From the NCBI RefSeq assembly GCF_018139145.2, contig NC_059473.1, positions 3,853,503-3,917,502 of the forward strand: DNA of 64,000 nt, written 5' to 3'. The stretch's first letter is position 1. The number at the start of each line of letters is the position of its first letter. Below the pieces are notes generated by a model. That model was not told where the DNA came from. It was given only the letters and a program-made list of their open reading frames with translations, and searched no databases. The translations under genes were made by a program, and so were the position numbers. The DNA is from Gymnogyps californianus (Eukaryota > Chordata > Aves > Accipitriformes > Cathartidae). Shown here in pieces: positions 1-12,345 of this stretch.

Positions 1-2250
1 GGGTCTTTCAGCGAGAAACCAGTAACGATTATTTTTTTTTCTTGTTCCCCACCCCAGGCTTTCACTTGTAAGAGCAGGTAAAACTAACTAGAAAGAGGAG
101 ATGAGAAGGAAATGTATAACAACATATTCGTTTTGTAGACGATTCACACTCAGTGAAAGCAAAACAACTTGAGCAGGAAGGAAACCTGGGTACCACAGAC
201 CTAAATATAACAAAAAACTTGGGTGAAAAACAGTCTCGTCTAATTGCCCTGAAAAGTATTGTCATTAATCTGCTGGCTTTACTTGGTAAAAAATGTTGAA
301 AAATTTCATTATGAGTTTTGGTGGCATCTTTGCACCTCAGAGAAATAAATTCAAAAGCAAAAAGCAAAAGCGCAAGGAAGCAGTGCATCAAGATTTTAGG
401 CCTCGTGCAGGAACAAGCATCAATTTTGTACATCCCCCACCTTTACGGGAGTTTCAAATTAAAAAGAAAACACAAACGCCTTGTTTGCAAATAAAAATAT
501 CATCTCTCAGGTTCTCGCTACTTATTATTTGCCAAGCAAAACAAACTTTGAACACAAACAGTTCAGCTCTTTCCCCGTCTCCAGAAGACCCAGTAAAGGG
601 TATCGCCTTGCAGCGGAGATGCTGCGTATAAAACTGGGGAGAAACAACCCTCCGCCTCCCCACCTTCACTTCACAGACAAAGGGAATTTTTTGCCTTCCC
701 GTTTTACATAAGGCAGCACAAGACATTAAGTAACTTTTCTGAGTCAGTAATTCAGGCTGCCCCGTGACTGCGGGAGGAGATGGGGGTGGCAGAACGGGTA
801 CTTCGCTTCGTTAACGTACCCCACAATGCTTCCTCCTAAAATGAGACCGACTTGTTCCCCTCCCCAGCCCCAATGCAAATTTGTACTGGCTTAAGTCATT
901 ATGAAGTCCAAAGAGTTTATTTCTTTTTCTTCTTCATTTTAAGCCTACCAGATTCCTTCTTGTGGGTGAAATACCGCAGGATGAGTGTGATGAGAGAATA
1001 GGTTTCCTAAATATTTATGGATTAGCCCAAACTAACCAGAGAGAAAGAATAATAATAAAAATTACTAATCATATGAGATTTCCAGACTTCTTGCCTCCAA
1101 GAGGCTTGAAGAGTTCAGATATCTGTCTGACTGCCAATCTCTAGCACTTTTTGGAAACCGTACGATATCAACAGGATCTTGTCCAGCAAGGTCAACGCCA
1201 GCAGCCCTGTTAGCACCCATGGCCGGGGTGCAGGGACCCATCACCTCGCCGTTCCTGCACAGAACCCAGCTTTGTTAAAAACCAAAACAAGGCTATTTTC
1301 TTTGCCTTCATTAAGGCCCATTCCCATCACGAGTTTAGATGAACTCTTACTCCTAAATTTTCTTTTTTCTGCCACAAGTGCATTTTCTAATTGAAAAGAG
1401 AGGTAACTTGTTTTAGTGTCACAGGCTTTAATTAAGCATAGTTTGTCTAGAATAGCTTCAGGGTTTATTTATTATTTATTATAGAAAGGTTAGTTATTTA
1501 TTGGGGGGGAGACACATCTGTAGTTGCAACTTCACGGAATAAATCACACAGCCCATCACTCAACCTGCTTTAGGACATTAGTGGATTACTATCGGGGTCA
1601 GGAAAAATATTTCTTTTACTGATAAAATGCTACATAATACAGATATTTTTGGTAGTTTCAAGTCTCCCTTGAAGCCATGGTTGTTTCTGGTCACTATTCA
1701 AGGACAAGACATTGGCTTTGTTTAAGGGGGGAAAATAAACCTCGGGTCTTACTTTGGACCTTATGGGCAAGAGTGCTCCAACATCACCGTGACGGGCACC
1801 TTAAATGGTGCTGGGTGCACAGCAGGAGACAGGCTGTAAAGTCCCCGCTGCAGACATTTTTCCTTCCCTCTGGCAGAGGGGAAGATCCACCACCACATGT
1901 CAGGATAAGTGCTGGTGCAAATGGACCGGCGTGCAGGGAGGCATCCTCCAGGAAGGAGGAGGACATGCTGTAGACCAGTTCCTGCTGAAGAGAGAAGCTC
2001 CCCGCGAGCAGGAGACTATTAAACAGCCGTTCGAGGGCAGGAGCCTATAAAGCCAATGAGGGGCCCATAAAGCCATGCTAAGTCATATTTTTGCTTTTTT
2101 TTAATTAAAAAAGCTTTAACTTTCCCCTCACCACTTCTGGGCTGAATTGGTTTGATCCAGAGAGGTAGTTATGCATAAGAGCAACCACTTTATATTGAAT
2201 TAGGGGATTTTTCATGCAACACATCTCACCAATTACAAGGCAGGGATGCA
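1..2250. other. AT-rich non-coding spacer
   Basis: No exon, RNA gene or repeat family was recognised. Open frames here are short and on both strands, as expected by chance. The only motif noted is a POU octamer, ATGCAAAT, at 873-880. Near 2090-2110 a T run, AATT and an A run form a small near-palindrome that is echoed at 2493-2533 (see that entry). The start of the window is arbitrary and shows no gene end. Confidence 0.6.
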
Positions 2251-2255
2251 ATTCT

Positions 2256-2476
2256 ATGATTTATAATACATTATACTGTTAAGTAATGTAACATTATAGA
2301 TACAATTTGTACCTATCTCTCCATGGATTAGAGAGGTGGCACATGAAGAGTGGATCATTAAACAGCAGTGCAAGGCCAGGGGCCAAGCACTTCTGTTTAA
2401 CAAGCTGCTCCAAGTACCACCTCTCTAATCCACGGAGAGAGAGAATAAATTGTTCCTGTATCTTGTTATAAATCAT
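2256..2476. mobile_element. 221-bp near-complete palindrome (foldback or MITE-like relic)
   Basis: The left half reads as the reverse complement of the right half. GGATTAGAGAGGTGG at 2325-2339 is matched exactly by CCACCTCTCTAATCC at 2417-2431, both centred on about 2378. Outer ends also pair: ATGATTTATAA at 2256-2266 with TTATAAATCAT at 2466-2476. Inner arms pair with mismatches down to a GGCC-AGG-GGCC centre. The left arm carries about 24 extra bases, so one arm has gained or lost sequence. There is no room for a transposase. Non-autonomous DNA transposons made almost only of terminal inverted repeats look like this; family assignment was not possible. A structural inversion-duplication is the alternative. 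Confidence 0.6.
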
Positions 2477-2492
2477 GTTCTTTGGGGTTTTC

Positions 2493-2533
2493 TTTTTTTT
2501 TTTTTTGTTAATTTAAAAAAAAAAAAAAAAAAA
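2493..2533. repeat. T14 / A19 homopolymer dyad
   Basis: A run of 14 T (2493-2506) is followed by GTTAATTT and a run of 19 A (2515-2533), so the tract can fold on itself. It directly follows the 221-bp palindrome. A similar T-run, AATT, A-run arrangement occurs at about 2092-2112. Both are followed by a related stretch (CTGGGCTGAATTGGTTT versus CTGGGGCTGAACTAGTTT), which suggests a decayed direct duplication about 0.4 kb apart. Confidence 0.5.
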
Positions 2534-2609
2534 TTCTGTTTAGGGCCATCTCTTTCTGGGGCTGAACTAGTTTAAGCTGAAGGCACTTCTGTTCCGGAAA
2601 AGGTCTGAA

Positions 2610-2636
2610 GCCAGATTGTATAATTTACAATCTGGC
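2610..2636. repeat. Perfect 11-bp hairpin
   Basis: GCCAGATTGTA at 2610-2620 and TACAATCTGGC at 2626-2636 are perfect reverse complements around a 5-nt loop (TAATT). It is too short for a microRNA precursor. It may be the core of another decayed palindromic element or a binding-site dyad. Confidence 0.5.
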
Positions 2637-2639
2637 CGA

Positions 2640-5600
2640 ATTTGAGGGCGGTACGGGGGAGCATGCCGGCTGCACCATCCCTCTGGGTGAGGGAAAGTAC
2701 TCTTCTGGTCAGGCCAGGCCATTCAGTGGCTGAAGCACCCACATCCTCCCAGTTGCGGTGGCATGGCTGGAGCTCAGGCAGCCGGAGAGGACAACCAGCT
2801 CCAAGCTGCCCCAAGTGAATGGGCTGTAAATGGGAAGCATGGTCTAAGAGGCAAGAGCTTCAGCGACATCCTTGCTTCATCAGGAAGGAGCGTCCTGGGA
2901 ACACTCAGCAGCCCATCAACACCCAGTTTCCACGGCACGTGCCCAACGCAAACCCCACCAGCAAGCGTCTGGGTGACACCAATGCCTTCATGGGTGGCGA
3001 CACCACGTTTCCAACACTGACCTTCCCCAAGGCTAAATAATCCTGTCACCATTCCCATGCGAACATTAAAAAGCAACTGTGGCCAAGTAAGCCGAGGTCT
3101 TTGGGAGGACAGAGTTGACACGGTGGTATTTCAATGTAGAGCGTGCAAACCTGCTCCGCTCAATGGCCATCTGTAGCGACTGAAGGTGAGCTCTTTGACC
3201 TCTATCTCTTCTGTTTATATTACCTCTCTAGGGTCAATAAATGCAGATACAAATACCAGACTCTGCAGACAACACATCGCTTTATAGCATTGGCACCAAT
3301 ATTAGAGTTCCATGCCTCAGCTTCCAGGTTTATTAAACTCCATTATAATCCCCTTAACGATGACAACGCCTTTCTATAACAGTACAGTTGCTTGGCTCCT
3401 GAGGAGGGTAGCACAATGAAGAAGGCTGAAGATATAAGGACACTGTTAGGCTGCCTTATAGACCCTAACTCATCATGTGACAAGTCATTGATTTCTATTG
3501 ACAATTTCATTGTAATGTCAGAATGTAACCTGAATTCATCTTTCATCCACTTCAAAAGTAAACAATGGCCCTTGGAACAGAAAAAAGGATAGCACTAAAA
3601 AAATAACAAAAATGATAAAAGAATCCAGCTTTTCCTCAAAAAAACAGAGAACCAAGACCGCTCAGTAGCTACATAGAGCAGAGCAAACTATTAATAGAGA
3701 ACACATTATTTGACAAATTCTATCACTGTTTCCATTTGCAAATTATTCACAAATCTACTTTCATTCATTCAATTCTTTTCAATTTACGAAACTATATTAA
3801 ATTAGCATCATTCCACAGAAACTATTTTCAGCCTCAGAAAAATTTCCAAGTGATATTTACAGTGTTTGCTGACAAGACATCACCACCTCAGCCATAATAA
3901 GGTGCCATTGCTGTCCCCTGGCTTAACAAGCAGCTCTTAAATAAATAGGGATTGGGGGATACTATGATCAGACCTTCGATGCTGTCTATGTTTGAAAGAG
4001 AAGATAAAAAGGAAAGGCTGGCAGGACTTGGCATTGGTACTACATTGCCATTCTTTATTAATAGAAATGTAATCAGCTCTAAAATTAACGTGGATCTGTT
4101 ATCTCTTCACACACACAAAGAATTTGTGTCTAACGTTCACATGGTCTACGATGCAAAGGATGGGGCCAAGTCATTTGTTTTTCTGTTTGATTACCTCTGG
4201 GCCTTTGCTCTGGTCTGGTTTTGTATGTTTTTCTACAGCAAAGCACGTGCAGTCATGTAGGATAAAGATCTAACTGTCAGCATGGTCCCTTTCTGCATTT
4301 CTAGAGGCTAGAGAGATATATTTCATATGCTCGCAAAATGCAAATTGAAATTTGCTAATTTCTAGTTTTTGGCCACCTGTTGCTCCTCACCACTACTATT
4401 TAATAGACATGCGTTTGCACATGGTTCAGGTTAAAAGTTTTACTGGACTTAAGGCTAAGACACTTCCAAAGTCCTCCACAAATATCAGACATGCTGGGAG
4501 ATGGGAAGACTGAAGTACAGATTTCCACACCATGATGAAAAAGAAAGAGACCCTGGAGCCTTAAAAAAAATAAAATAATGAAAATACACCTCTTCATTTC
4601 AGTTTCACGGGATTCAAATGATTTACAAAAATTCCCTAAGCAATTTTCCTGCAGCACAGCTCCCTAATGAGGCTGGGGAACCAGCTTCTCTCCACACTAC
4701 CACAAATAGCTAGTCGGGACTGAACGAAAGCTTTCCTGGCTGGTGCATGTCTGCAATGAGCATAAAAGGTAAACTCAGTCTTTCAAGGTTATCAGTAAGA
4801 TGATTTCTACAAGCTGCTGGCCATAGTTTAGCCATCAGCCAGCTATCTTTTCTAGTGATAGACCATCCCATGACATACTCTTAATTTTGAGACATTTGTT
4901 TGGGGTACGCTAATGCAGGTTGCTTTTTCAACAATGGTTACTTGGGATATTGTTTCAAGTGGTTATCTTCAAGCAGTCTCAAACTGAATAAACAGTAAGG
5001 AAACCATCCAAAATTACCACTTGCCCTATAAAGTTTTGGCGTAAATAGGAGCTCAAGATATTTCATTATATTGTCTTGGACAACTGGGAAGCATGAGATA
5101 GAAATGCTTCATAGGTCTAGAGAAAAAAAAAATAAAAAGAACAGCCATTACAAAAAGGAGGAAACAAACCAAACAAAAAACCTGACGAGGTGTTTGCTGA
5201 TAGGGAATTTGTATTCCTTTTAAAACATTATCTTATGCATTGTCCATCTTGTCTGTTCAAGTGACGTCGTCTCTCCAGATGTGGCCCATCTAGCTACTCA
5301 CAAGCAAAAGATAGAGCGCCATCCTGGGATCTTGTCACATCCATCTCGCACAGGGAGAAGAAACCTGACAGTGCCTGGGACATCTTGGCAAGAAGAAGCA
5401 ACAAAGAGCAGCCAGGAAGGGAAGAGCAGGGAAGAGATGCATCTCTCAGCAGGGAAGAGATGCATCTTGATAGACTCCCCCTCTCATTCTTCTCCAACCT
5501 CCGGGCCCAGCTGGACTCAATGTCCCAACTGCTCTCCCCATTAGGACAGGAGACGTGGGAAGCACGCGGCTGGCAATACACCCAAAAGGCTCAAAGGGAT

Positions 5601-8600
5601 CCGAGAACATCCTCAGGTTCACAAGCACTTGGAGTTTGCCAAATCATTTCAGCTCATCTCTAATTGTCAGCGATCTCTATTAGCTCAGTAGTGTGGCTTT
5701 GACATAAGGATGAACAGAAGGGTTGTTACTGGCTAGTGATAGGAGAGGAGCTTCTGGTCCAAGGAAGAAAAGCATCTTCCATGGCAGAAGGAGAATCTTT
5801 TTTTTCCTTCCCACATAGGCTATACTATATGGAAGGCTAACCGACAGAAGACAAAGGGACTACACAATGGATGTCCATCGGCTTAAACTTTTCCTAATAA
5901 CACATTAAAAAAAAAAAAAAGGAAAAAAGGCTTTATTGCAGTGCTTCACTTTTAAGCAATAACAGATCTATTTTATAATCATCTCCAAGAGAGAAAAGAA
6001 AAAAGAAAAAAAAAAAAAAGGAAAATAGCACCATGCGCAGCTATCACAGTACAGCACAACTCCGTTTGACCCTTCAGCTACAGGAGATGGCTTGTTTGAT
6101 GGCAGCAGCTCCTTGCCCAGAGCACTTCCCGCTCAGATGGCTGGCCCTTCTGACACCCAGCGCCATGGTGCAACTTTCCTCATGCCAACTCAAGCTCAAT
6201 TTATGTAGACGGAAAGAAAAAGGAGAAGGAAAAGAAGAATCTCGACTAAGGGCTAAAACTGCTCCAAGACCACATTTTCTTGGATTATGCCAAAATTCTG
6301 ATCTTTCCACATTATTTCTGTGAAGAGCAGCCCAAGTTAATAGGACCTAAAAATACCCCAAACACATTTTTGGTTTTGCAAACAGTGTTTCATTCAGGCA
6401 TGTCTGCCTGGTGATACATCATTACAATTGTAATGAGATAGCTGCCAACCCTGGAAGGGTATATTGCTCAGTGTACCCGGAATGCTAAAGAGGGACTGAA
6501 GCCATATATGAGATTAAAATTAGTTTCACTATGTAGAAATGAGAGAGAGATTAAGTCAGGCCTGGAGCTAGAAGTTACTTGAGCTTCCCAAATGGTCCAG
6601 GGCCACAGCCACCCCTGCTTTAGACTTAAATTTTTGCCCAATACGACAACCAGCAAAAGCATCCCTTAGATCCAAGGTGTGACCTCAGTTACATGTTAGA
6701 TCCTGGGATGGGGTCAGGCATTCAGGTGGCAACTGCACCCACTCGCAGAGGCGGGCGGCTTTGCTGCTTGAGACGAGATGTACCACAAACAGGGAAAATA
6801 AACCAACCCTAAATTAAAGCGCTTCGAACATAACATGATTACACTACATAATGTTTACTTATCTTATATACACTCAGAGAGAAGATAAATGTCTAGTAAA
6901 AACCACAATCCACTATTAAACAGCTATAAAATACTTTGCTGTCTTCCCATTTCAAAAGCTCCCATAGTATAAATAGTGGTCAAAAGTTCAGTGAACTGTC
7001 TTGTAGTCTGGTGCTCCATTCAAACCCTGCTATTTTCAGAGAGTCTCCTGACACCGTATCTAATTTCCAAAATGAATATGCTTTAATTTTCCTTCTTCAT
7101 GCATTGTGCTTTTTCCTCATTTAAAACAGCAACAGCCTCTGGCAGTAAAGGACATCACATTTCCGTGTGAGATGAAGCTTTTTTTCCCCCTATATGCGGG
7201 AGAATGGCATGGGTCAAGGGAGAAAAAATGTATGCAAAAAACATCACACCCCACTGACCCCAGTGTATTTTACATTACAATTTTGCCATTTCCAATATAG
7301 GTTCATTTTGCAGTGGACCATATCAGCCATATTTCAGGATTTACAAAAAAAAAAAAAAATTCAGTACCTGGAGCATTGCCTGCATACAGTATGTCCTAAT
7401 GCAATATATGGATTGTCTTATTAATGTGTAGTGTAGCTTGCAGAGAACACACACGCATGCAGGGAATACTTATGCATGCTGGGGAGGCAGCACAGGTGTA
7501 CCTATTGTGGATTTGTGTATACATTCAATTATATCTGCAGATAATACGCAAGTGTATTTTTATGTCTTAAAAACCAGACTGCTACATGCTGCAGGTGAAA
7601 CCCCTGAAATCAGGGGGATTTTCAGTGGGGAGGGGGTTTGCCATATAAGCCTTCCTCCCCTGAGCCATTAAAGTCCCCATAATGGGGCACCTGACACAGG
7701 TTCAGACATTCAAACTGAGGTTGCCATGCTTTCAGTGGGCAACAAAAGTAGCTTTATCCCCCAGCATACATTAACAGGCCTCCTTCCACCTCTTAGCACA
7801 GGCAGAGATAACTCAGAGCCTGATTCGAAAGGTTCCAGTAGCTTCTCAGTACTTTGCAGCCATCCTTTAGTCCTAAGTGTTTTAACAAAGTTCAGCTGTG
7901 ACCACAAGCCCACAAATTCATTTAGCTAGGACACCTGAAGCCTGCGTTAATACCACGGGGTTTCTCTGAAACTGTGGTAGTGGAGGAAAAGATGCACTTT
8001 TTGTTCTCCCAACACTCCTCCAAGACCAGACACACCGGGAAAAGGATGAAGTGGAAACTTGGGGCAATCCCTGTTTTAACCAGGGGTAAAAACCACATAC
8101 TCAATAGGAGCATTGCCTGACTAAAGACCATAACAATTTTGACTTTATGTGCTGCAAAGACCATAATGCTCACAGAACTGGCACGTCTGACCATCACAAA
8201 CAAAATCATCCGCTATTTTGACAGAAAATCAAAGAAGTCTGACTTTCTTAAAAAGTACCAATTCCCATAAAATCTTGCTACTATCTACAGATGATCAGCT
8301 AGGTGAAGACTCACGAGAGAGGCAATACATGCATACAGGTGTCTAAAGGCTAAACACGACAACAAAGCAGAATTCATGCAATGGGGGGTAAATATAGGTG
8401 GGTAGAGGGATTAAAAGTAAAAAAAAAAAAAAATTAGGTTCTCACCACACAAAGACAAAATCATCATCTTTTCACATCAAGCAACTACTGCGCCTTGCAA
8501 CTGCCATGGAAAGGAGCAACTTCAGGTTCTACAGCCATCAAACTTTCTCTGCTCATTATCTCAAAAAAACCTGAAACACTGTCATGCTACAAAGCTTTAA

Positions 8601-8620
8601 AACTTCAGGAATAACAGAAA
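2640..8620. other. Non-coding spacer
   Basis: I saw no convincing exon, RNA gene or named repeat. The stretch contains A-rich tracts (about 5908-5921, 5990-6020 and 7345-7359), a POU octamer ATGCAAAT at 4338-4345, and a short 23-bp tandem duplication at 5428-5467. Open frames of 60-115 codons occur on both strands, overlap each other and lack family motifs, so they were not called. Confidence 0.55.
5428..5467. repeat. 23-bp tandem duplication
   Basis: AGGGAAGAGATGCATCT occurs at 5428-5444 and again at 5451-5467, giving a 23-bp period with a 6-bp spacer. It lies in a purine-rich stretch that includes a related AGGAAGGGAAGAGC just upstream. It is probably a replication-slippage product. Confidence 0.6.
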
Positions 8621-8627
8621 GACTTAC

Positions 8628-8713
8628 CTGAAGTTCAGGGTAGCCCAAGACAAGGAGACCCACGTGGTTGGATAGAGACGTTCAGAGGGAAGATGAAGCA
8701 GCATGCAGTAAAG
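8628..8713 (-). other. Candidate internal exon, minus strand (86 nt)
   Basis: On the minus strand the block ends in a textbook donor, AACTTCAG|GTAAGTC, with the intron starting at 8627. It begins after TTTGCTCCTGGTGCATGCAG, a usable but not very pyrimidine-rich acceptor, with the first exon base at 8713. One frame stays open throughout (28 codons, starting Leu-Tyr-Cys-Met-Leu-Leu), but the peptide matches nothing I know. A perfect donor alone is common in long introns. It could be a lncRNA exon, a coding exon of an unrecognised gene, or a cryptic site. Confidence 0.22.
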
Positions 8714-10860
8714 CTGCATGCACCAGGAGCAAACAGAAGCTCAAACCATGGTGGAAACAGCTCCAGAGGTGTTTGGGATACACTATTTAACTCCCTTTAG
8801 TTCATTAGTTACAATTGGTCTACATCCATGCCCTGCCAGCTCGGCTCCCCAAGCCCTGCCTCAGCATACCCTAAATCCTGGTGTGGATCTGCTTCTGGGG
8901 TAGGTAAAGTTGCTTTAGGTTATTTCAAAGTCCTGGCCAGGGAATTGGAATGGGGACTGGCCAGGGCACTATGGGAAAAGGGTCTCCTTTAACAGGAGGC
9001 AGCTGGGAGCCTTTAGACCTTGGGGATGGGAGGTGGGGACAGTCTGCTCAAAATGAACCTAAATGCAATTGCAAGAGCAGCAGGGTTTTTGTTATTTTAA
9101 GTAGACAGGGTAAAACATGCAATATATTCTTCAGCTGTTAGCTCTCTTAAATGTCACTGAGAAGCATCTTGTTGCCTGGCAAGTTGTGGACTCGGGGCTC
9201 AACAGGTTTGCTTGCTTATTGTCAGTATTTACCTGAACTGGTTTTTAATAAAAGCCTTTGAAGAAAGAAAATCTCCTGCCTGAGACCAGGCGTTGGGTAC
9301 CTGAGTGGAGGCCCTTGAGAGTTGCTGAGCTACTTAGTGGCAGTCAATTGCATCCCTGATATATCCCGTTCCTTCATAATTGCAAATCCCCTCCGTGATG
9401 CTCTGCACTGGGCCCACTTTTCTGTAAGCGGTTATTGGATGGGAACCTGACAGTGGTGTTTACACCTCTATGGTCTCAAGAATTCCAGTATCTCTCTGGC
9501 AAACATTGCTGTGTTTCAAGTGGCCAATTTGAGCCAACTAGATGTGGTTGAGGGCAGAACTTGGTCCTTTCTATATTCATTTAGGGCTTTGAACTTATCA
9601 AAATGAACCTTGATTTCATAAAATAATAATAATAATAATAATAATAATGTTCCCTTTGGCTTCAGAGCACCAGTTCCATCAAAGTACTGACTATTGAAAG
9701 TTCAACTGCTAATGGCAAGCTATTTTGAAAAGGGAAAAGTCTGGAGGCAAATTATGAGGGAAAGAATAGATATTAATCATTTTTAAAGTCATTCTGTCTC
9801 AGGCATTATTTTCCTTTTCTTTCATTATTCATGATGAGTTTTTTGCTTCAAGGCCAAGTGAATTCATAGGGCCTGACCCATCCAAACACAACCATGACTG
9901 TCTGAACAATGCAGCCCAGCTGAGTCTATAGATAAAAAAAGAGTCCAAATGGAAAGGAAAAGAAAAAAAAAAGGTAATTTTAAACAGTGGATCTAAACAC
10001 ACACATGAAAGTATAATTCTCCTTCTGATCAGTTCATTTCCCAGTACTCGGTCCACTGTGTTCCCATGCCATCCACCCTGGTGGGGGATCTGCGGTATGG
10101 GAGTCCCAACAAGCAACTCGTTTCATTTGCTGTTTCTCTGACCCTACCTCTCTGGCCCCTAAAGCCAGCTTGGCGGTGTCAAGCTTCTTTCAGTCAAGGG
10201 AAGGCCTCTTACTTTTCCTTTTTTAGCTTAACTCCAGAGCTAATGGAAACTCAGTAGCTTCGCTTATAACTTGGGTAACCTGCACGGCCTTTTGCTGCTG
10301 CAGGGCACGAGTGGACACCATGAAGAAGTGAGCCTAGAGACATTTGCAGCTCTCTCTGCTGAGAAACTGAAGGACTTGGAAGAAAAATCTTAATCTGGGA
10401 GAGGTTTTTTTCCCCCAAAAAACTCGCTTGGGAGATATTTTCCCCATTTTGGGTGTGGAGAGCACCAGGATTGCTGGAGGTAGACTCATGCATTAGGACA
10501 CAGATGGACACTGTGTCTGTGGCAACTTGCCCTTGCCAGAGAATGAGGGGGGCCGGAAAGAAGCTTTCAGAACAGAACCAATGACAATTCATGAACCTGT
10601 TTTCTGCTCCTCTGGTAATTCTCAGCATCCCCAAGTAGCCCCCATACATTTTCTTTGTGTGATGCCAAAGAAAAATGGCAACTCAGAGTTCCCTTTGCTT
10701 CAGGGGAAAAAAACCCAACAACATTACTTTGGTATATTTATATTTGTAACCGTGTTCCCTGGAAGACAGGAGTTTGCAATGGAATATCTTTGGCAACCTT
10801 GAAGATAACTGGTATACTTTGCGCACTCTGAAATAAACTCAGCAACATGTATCCTCACTC
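8714..10860. other. Non-coding spacer with one microsatellite
   Basis: Apart from the AAT repeat there is no recognisable element. The 132-codon minus-strand open frame at 10251-10649 has no motif, no convincing splice context and unremarkable composition, so it was not called. Confidence 0.5.
9622..9648. repeat. (AAT)9 microsatellite
   Basis: Nine uninterrupted AAT units, read directly from the sequence. It lies in AT-rich spacer and is probably length-polymorphic. Confidence 0.95.
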
Positions 10861-10879
10861 AGACTTGCAGATGCGTGCA

Positions 10880-11350
10880 TCTGCAGAACACGCTGTTAAT
10901 AATTAATATAATTGTATAAACCCCTAGGTATATAAATACACAGACAGATCCTCACATTTTGCCTGCTTTTCTGTAACAAATACCCAAACTGAAACAAATT
11001 TAACAAGATACATTATACAAATCTGCAGACAGAAGTTGTATCAAAATTTTAACTATCTTCAGCAAGAAAGCGCTTCTATTTCCAGTAACGCTGGCAGCAT
11101 ATACTGTAGCTAGGCAGCCGCATTTATTTTCAATTATCATTTTTGCCTTTTTATACAGCATAATGAAATGCCTGGTAAATTATACATTTTTGTAAAACAC
11201 AAACTTGTCTCTTTATTTGCAGCTCAAGTCTTGCAGTATCGTTTTGTCTGCATTAGTTCTAGCTCTTTATAAGAGGCCAATTACTTTTCTTAGCTGTAAT
11301 ATGCAGAGTGTGATATCTTACTCGCCAGTCTTCGCTGAGACGCAGCCTGG
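10880..11350. promoter_or_regulatory. AT-rich block that looks like a conserved non-coding element
   Basis: The stretch has many TAAT-core and AT-rich motifs with interspersed complex, non-repetitive sequence and no long open frame. It includes TAATAATTAATATAATTG near 10900 and CAATTATCATTTTTG near 11132. Such composition is typical of vertebrate developmental enhancers bound by homeodomain and POU factors. This is inference from composition alone; no alignment was available. Confidence 0.25.
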
Positions 11351-12188
11351 TGCAAAGTGACCACGTCTAAGGCTCAGACCTTCGGAGAAAAGGGTGAAGA
11401 GTCCCAGCACCCTGTTTGCCATAACATCACCCATACTCATTTGCTCCATCTTCAATACCTAAGATTTTTCAACCCACCCCCTGCTAAACAAAAGCAGATT
11501 TTTTAGGGAAAAAAAATGTGTATAGCTGCTCCCCCCAGCCTCCCTTTAGAAAGATGCTCTCATGGCAGATGGATCTCAATATGTCGTCTCCCAAATCTTA
11601 AGCAACTCTGAAAATATAAAGTTCACTTATACCAATGGTCCATATATATCTACACCTCTCGATTCCCTGTCTCTTTAACTGGCACTTTGAACTAGTGAAC
11701 ACCTCTTTAATCTTGCCCTATTATCATCCTAATAGTACCTCCCGATATTCATAAATGTCTAGCAAGACTTTCAGCTATTTGGTATGAAGAAGAACTATCC
11801 AGCTAAATTGAGAAGATTACCACATCACCACATAAATCAGTGACAGGCTGCGTGTTATTACAGTTGATTTTTGTTGACAGTTGGCTGTAGGCAGTTGTGT
11901 TTCAAATGCCTTTTTTCACTGGGAAATTAAACAAAATTCCATGCAAAATGCAGCCCTCCAGTTCAAAAACTGTAAATCCAAAATTAGCATTTCATACTTT
12001 AAAAGGTAGCACAGCACAATTTTCCATTGAAAGGTCTGTACAGTTGTCACAAATGGGTGCTTCACACATGACACTAATGCTACTGATGCCTTTTAAGAAA
12101 GCCACCTTTCTCTGATATTATTCCCTTCTCCTAATAATCTGCATACACTATAGTTCATCCCTATGGAAAAGAAAGAGAGCTCACTTAC

Positions 12189-12345
12189 TTATCTCTCATA
12201 CGGGAGCATTATGCTTTCAGCAATTCAGACAGATAGGCTGGATGGGAGGGGGGTTGCCGAATCCTCCGAGATAAGATGGAACGAATTGTGGTCAGCGAAA
12301 GGTTAATCTTCCCTCTCCGAGTCCCTCCTTCTGTCTCAGCATAAC
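12189..12345 (-). other. Candidate exon, minus strand, with in-frame stop (157 nt)
   Basis: A pyrimidine-rich acceptor, CATTTTCTTTGCTCTCCAG, precedes the first base at 12345. A donor GATAA|GTAAGTGAG follows 12189. The frame entered in phase 1 runs 45 codons, beginning (G)YAETEGGTRRGK and ending SELLKA, then TAA at 12209-12211, so it would be the last coding part of a transcript. The peptide is basic (several RR pairs), with no domain I recognise. The frame also stays open upstream into the supposed intron, which weakens the coding case slightly. The 53.3 kb candidate ends in the matching phase. Confidence 0.3.

Noticed and set aside
6148..6170. REST/RE1-like CAGCGCCATGGTGC
   Set aside because: Only part of one half-site fits; the second half is absent.
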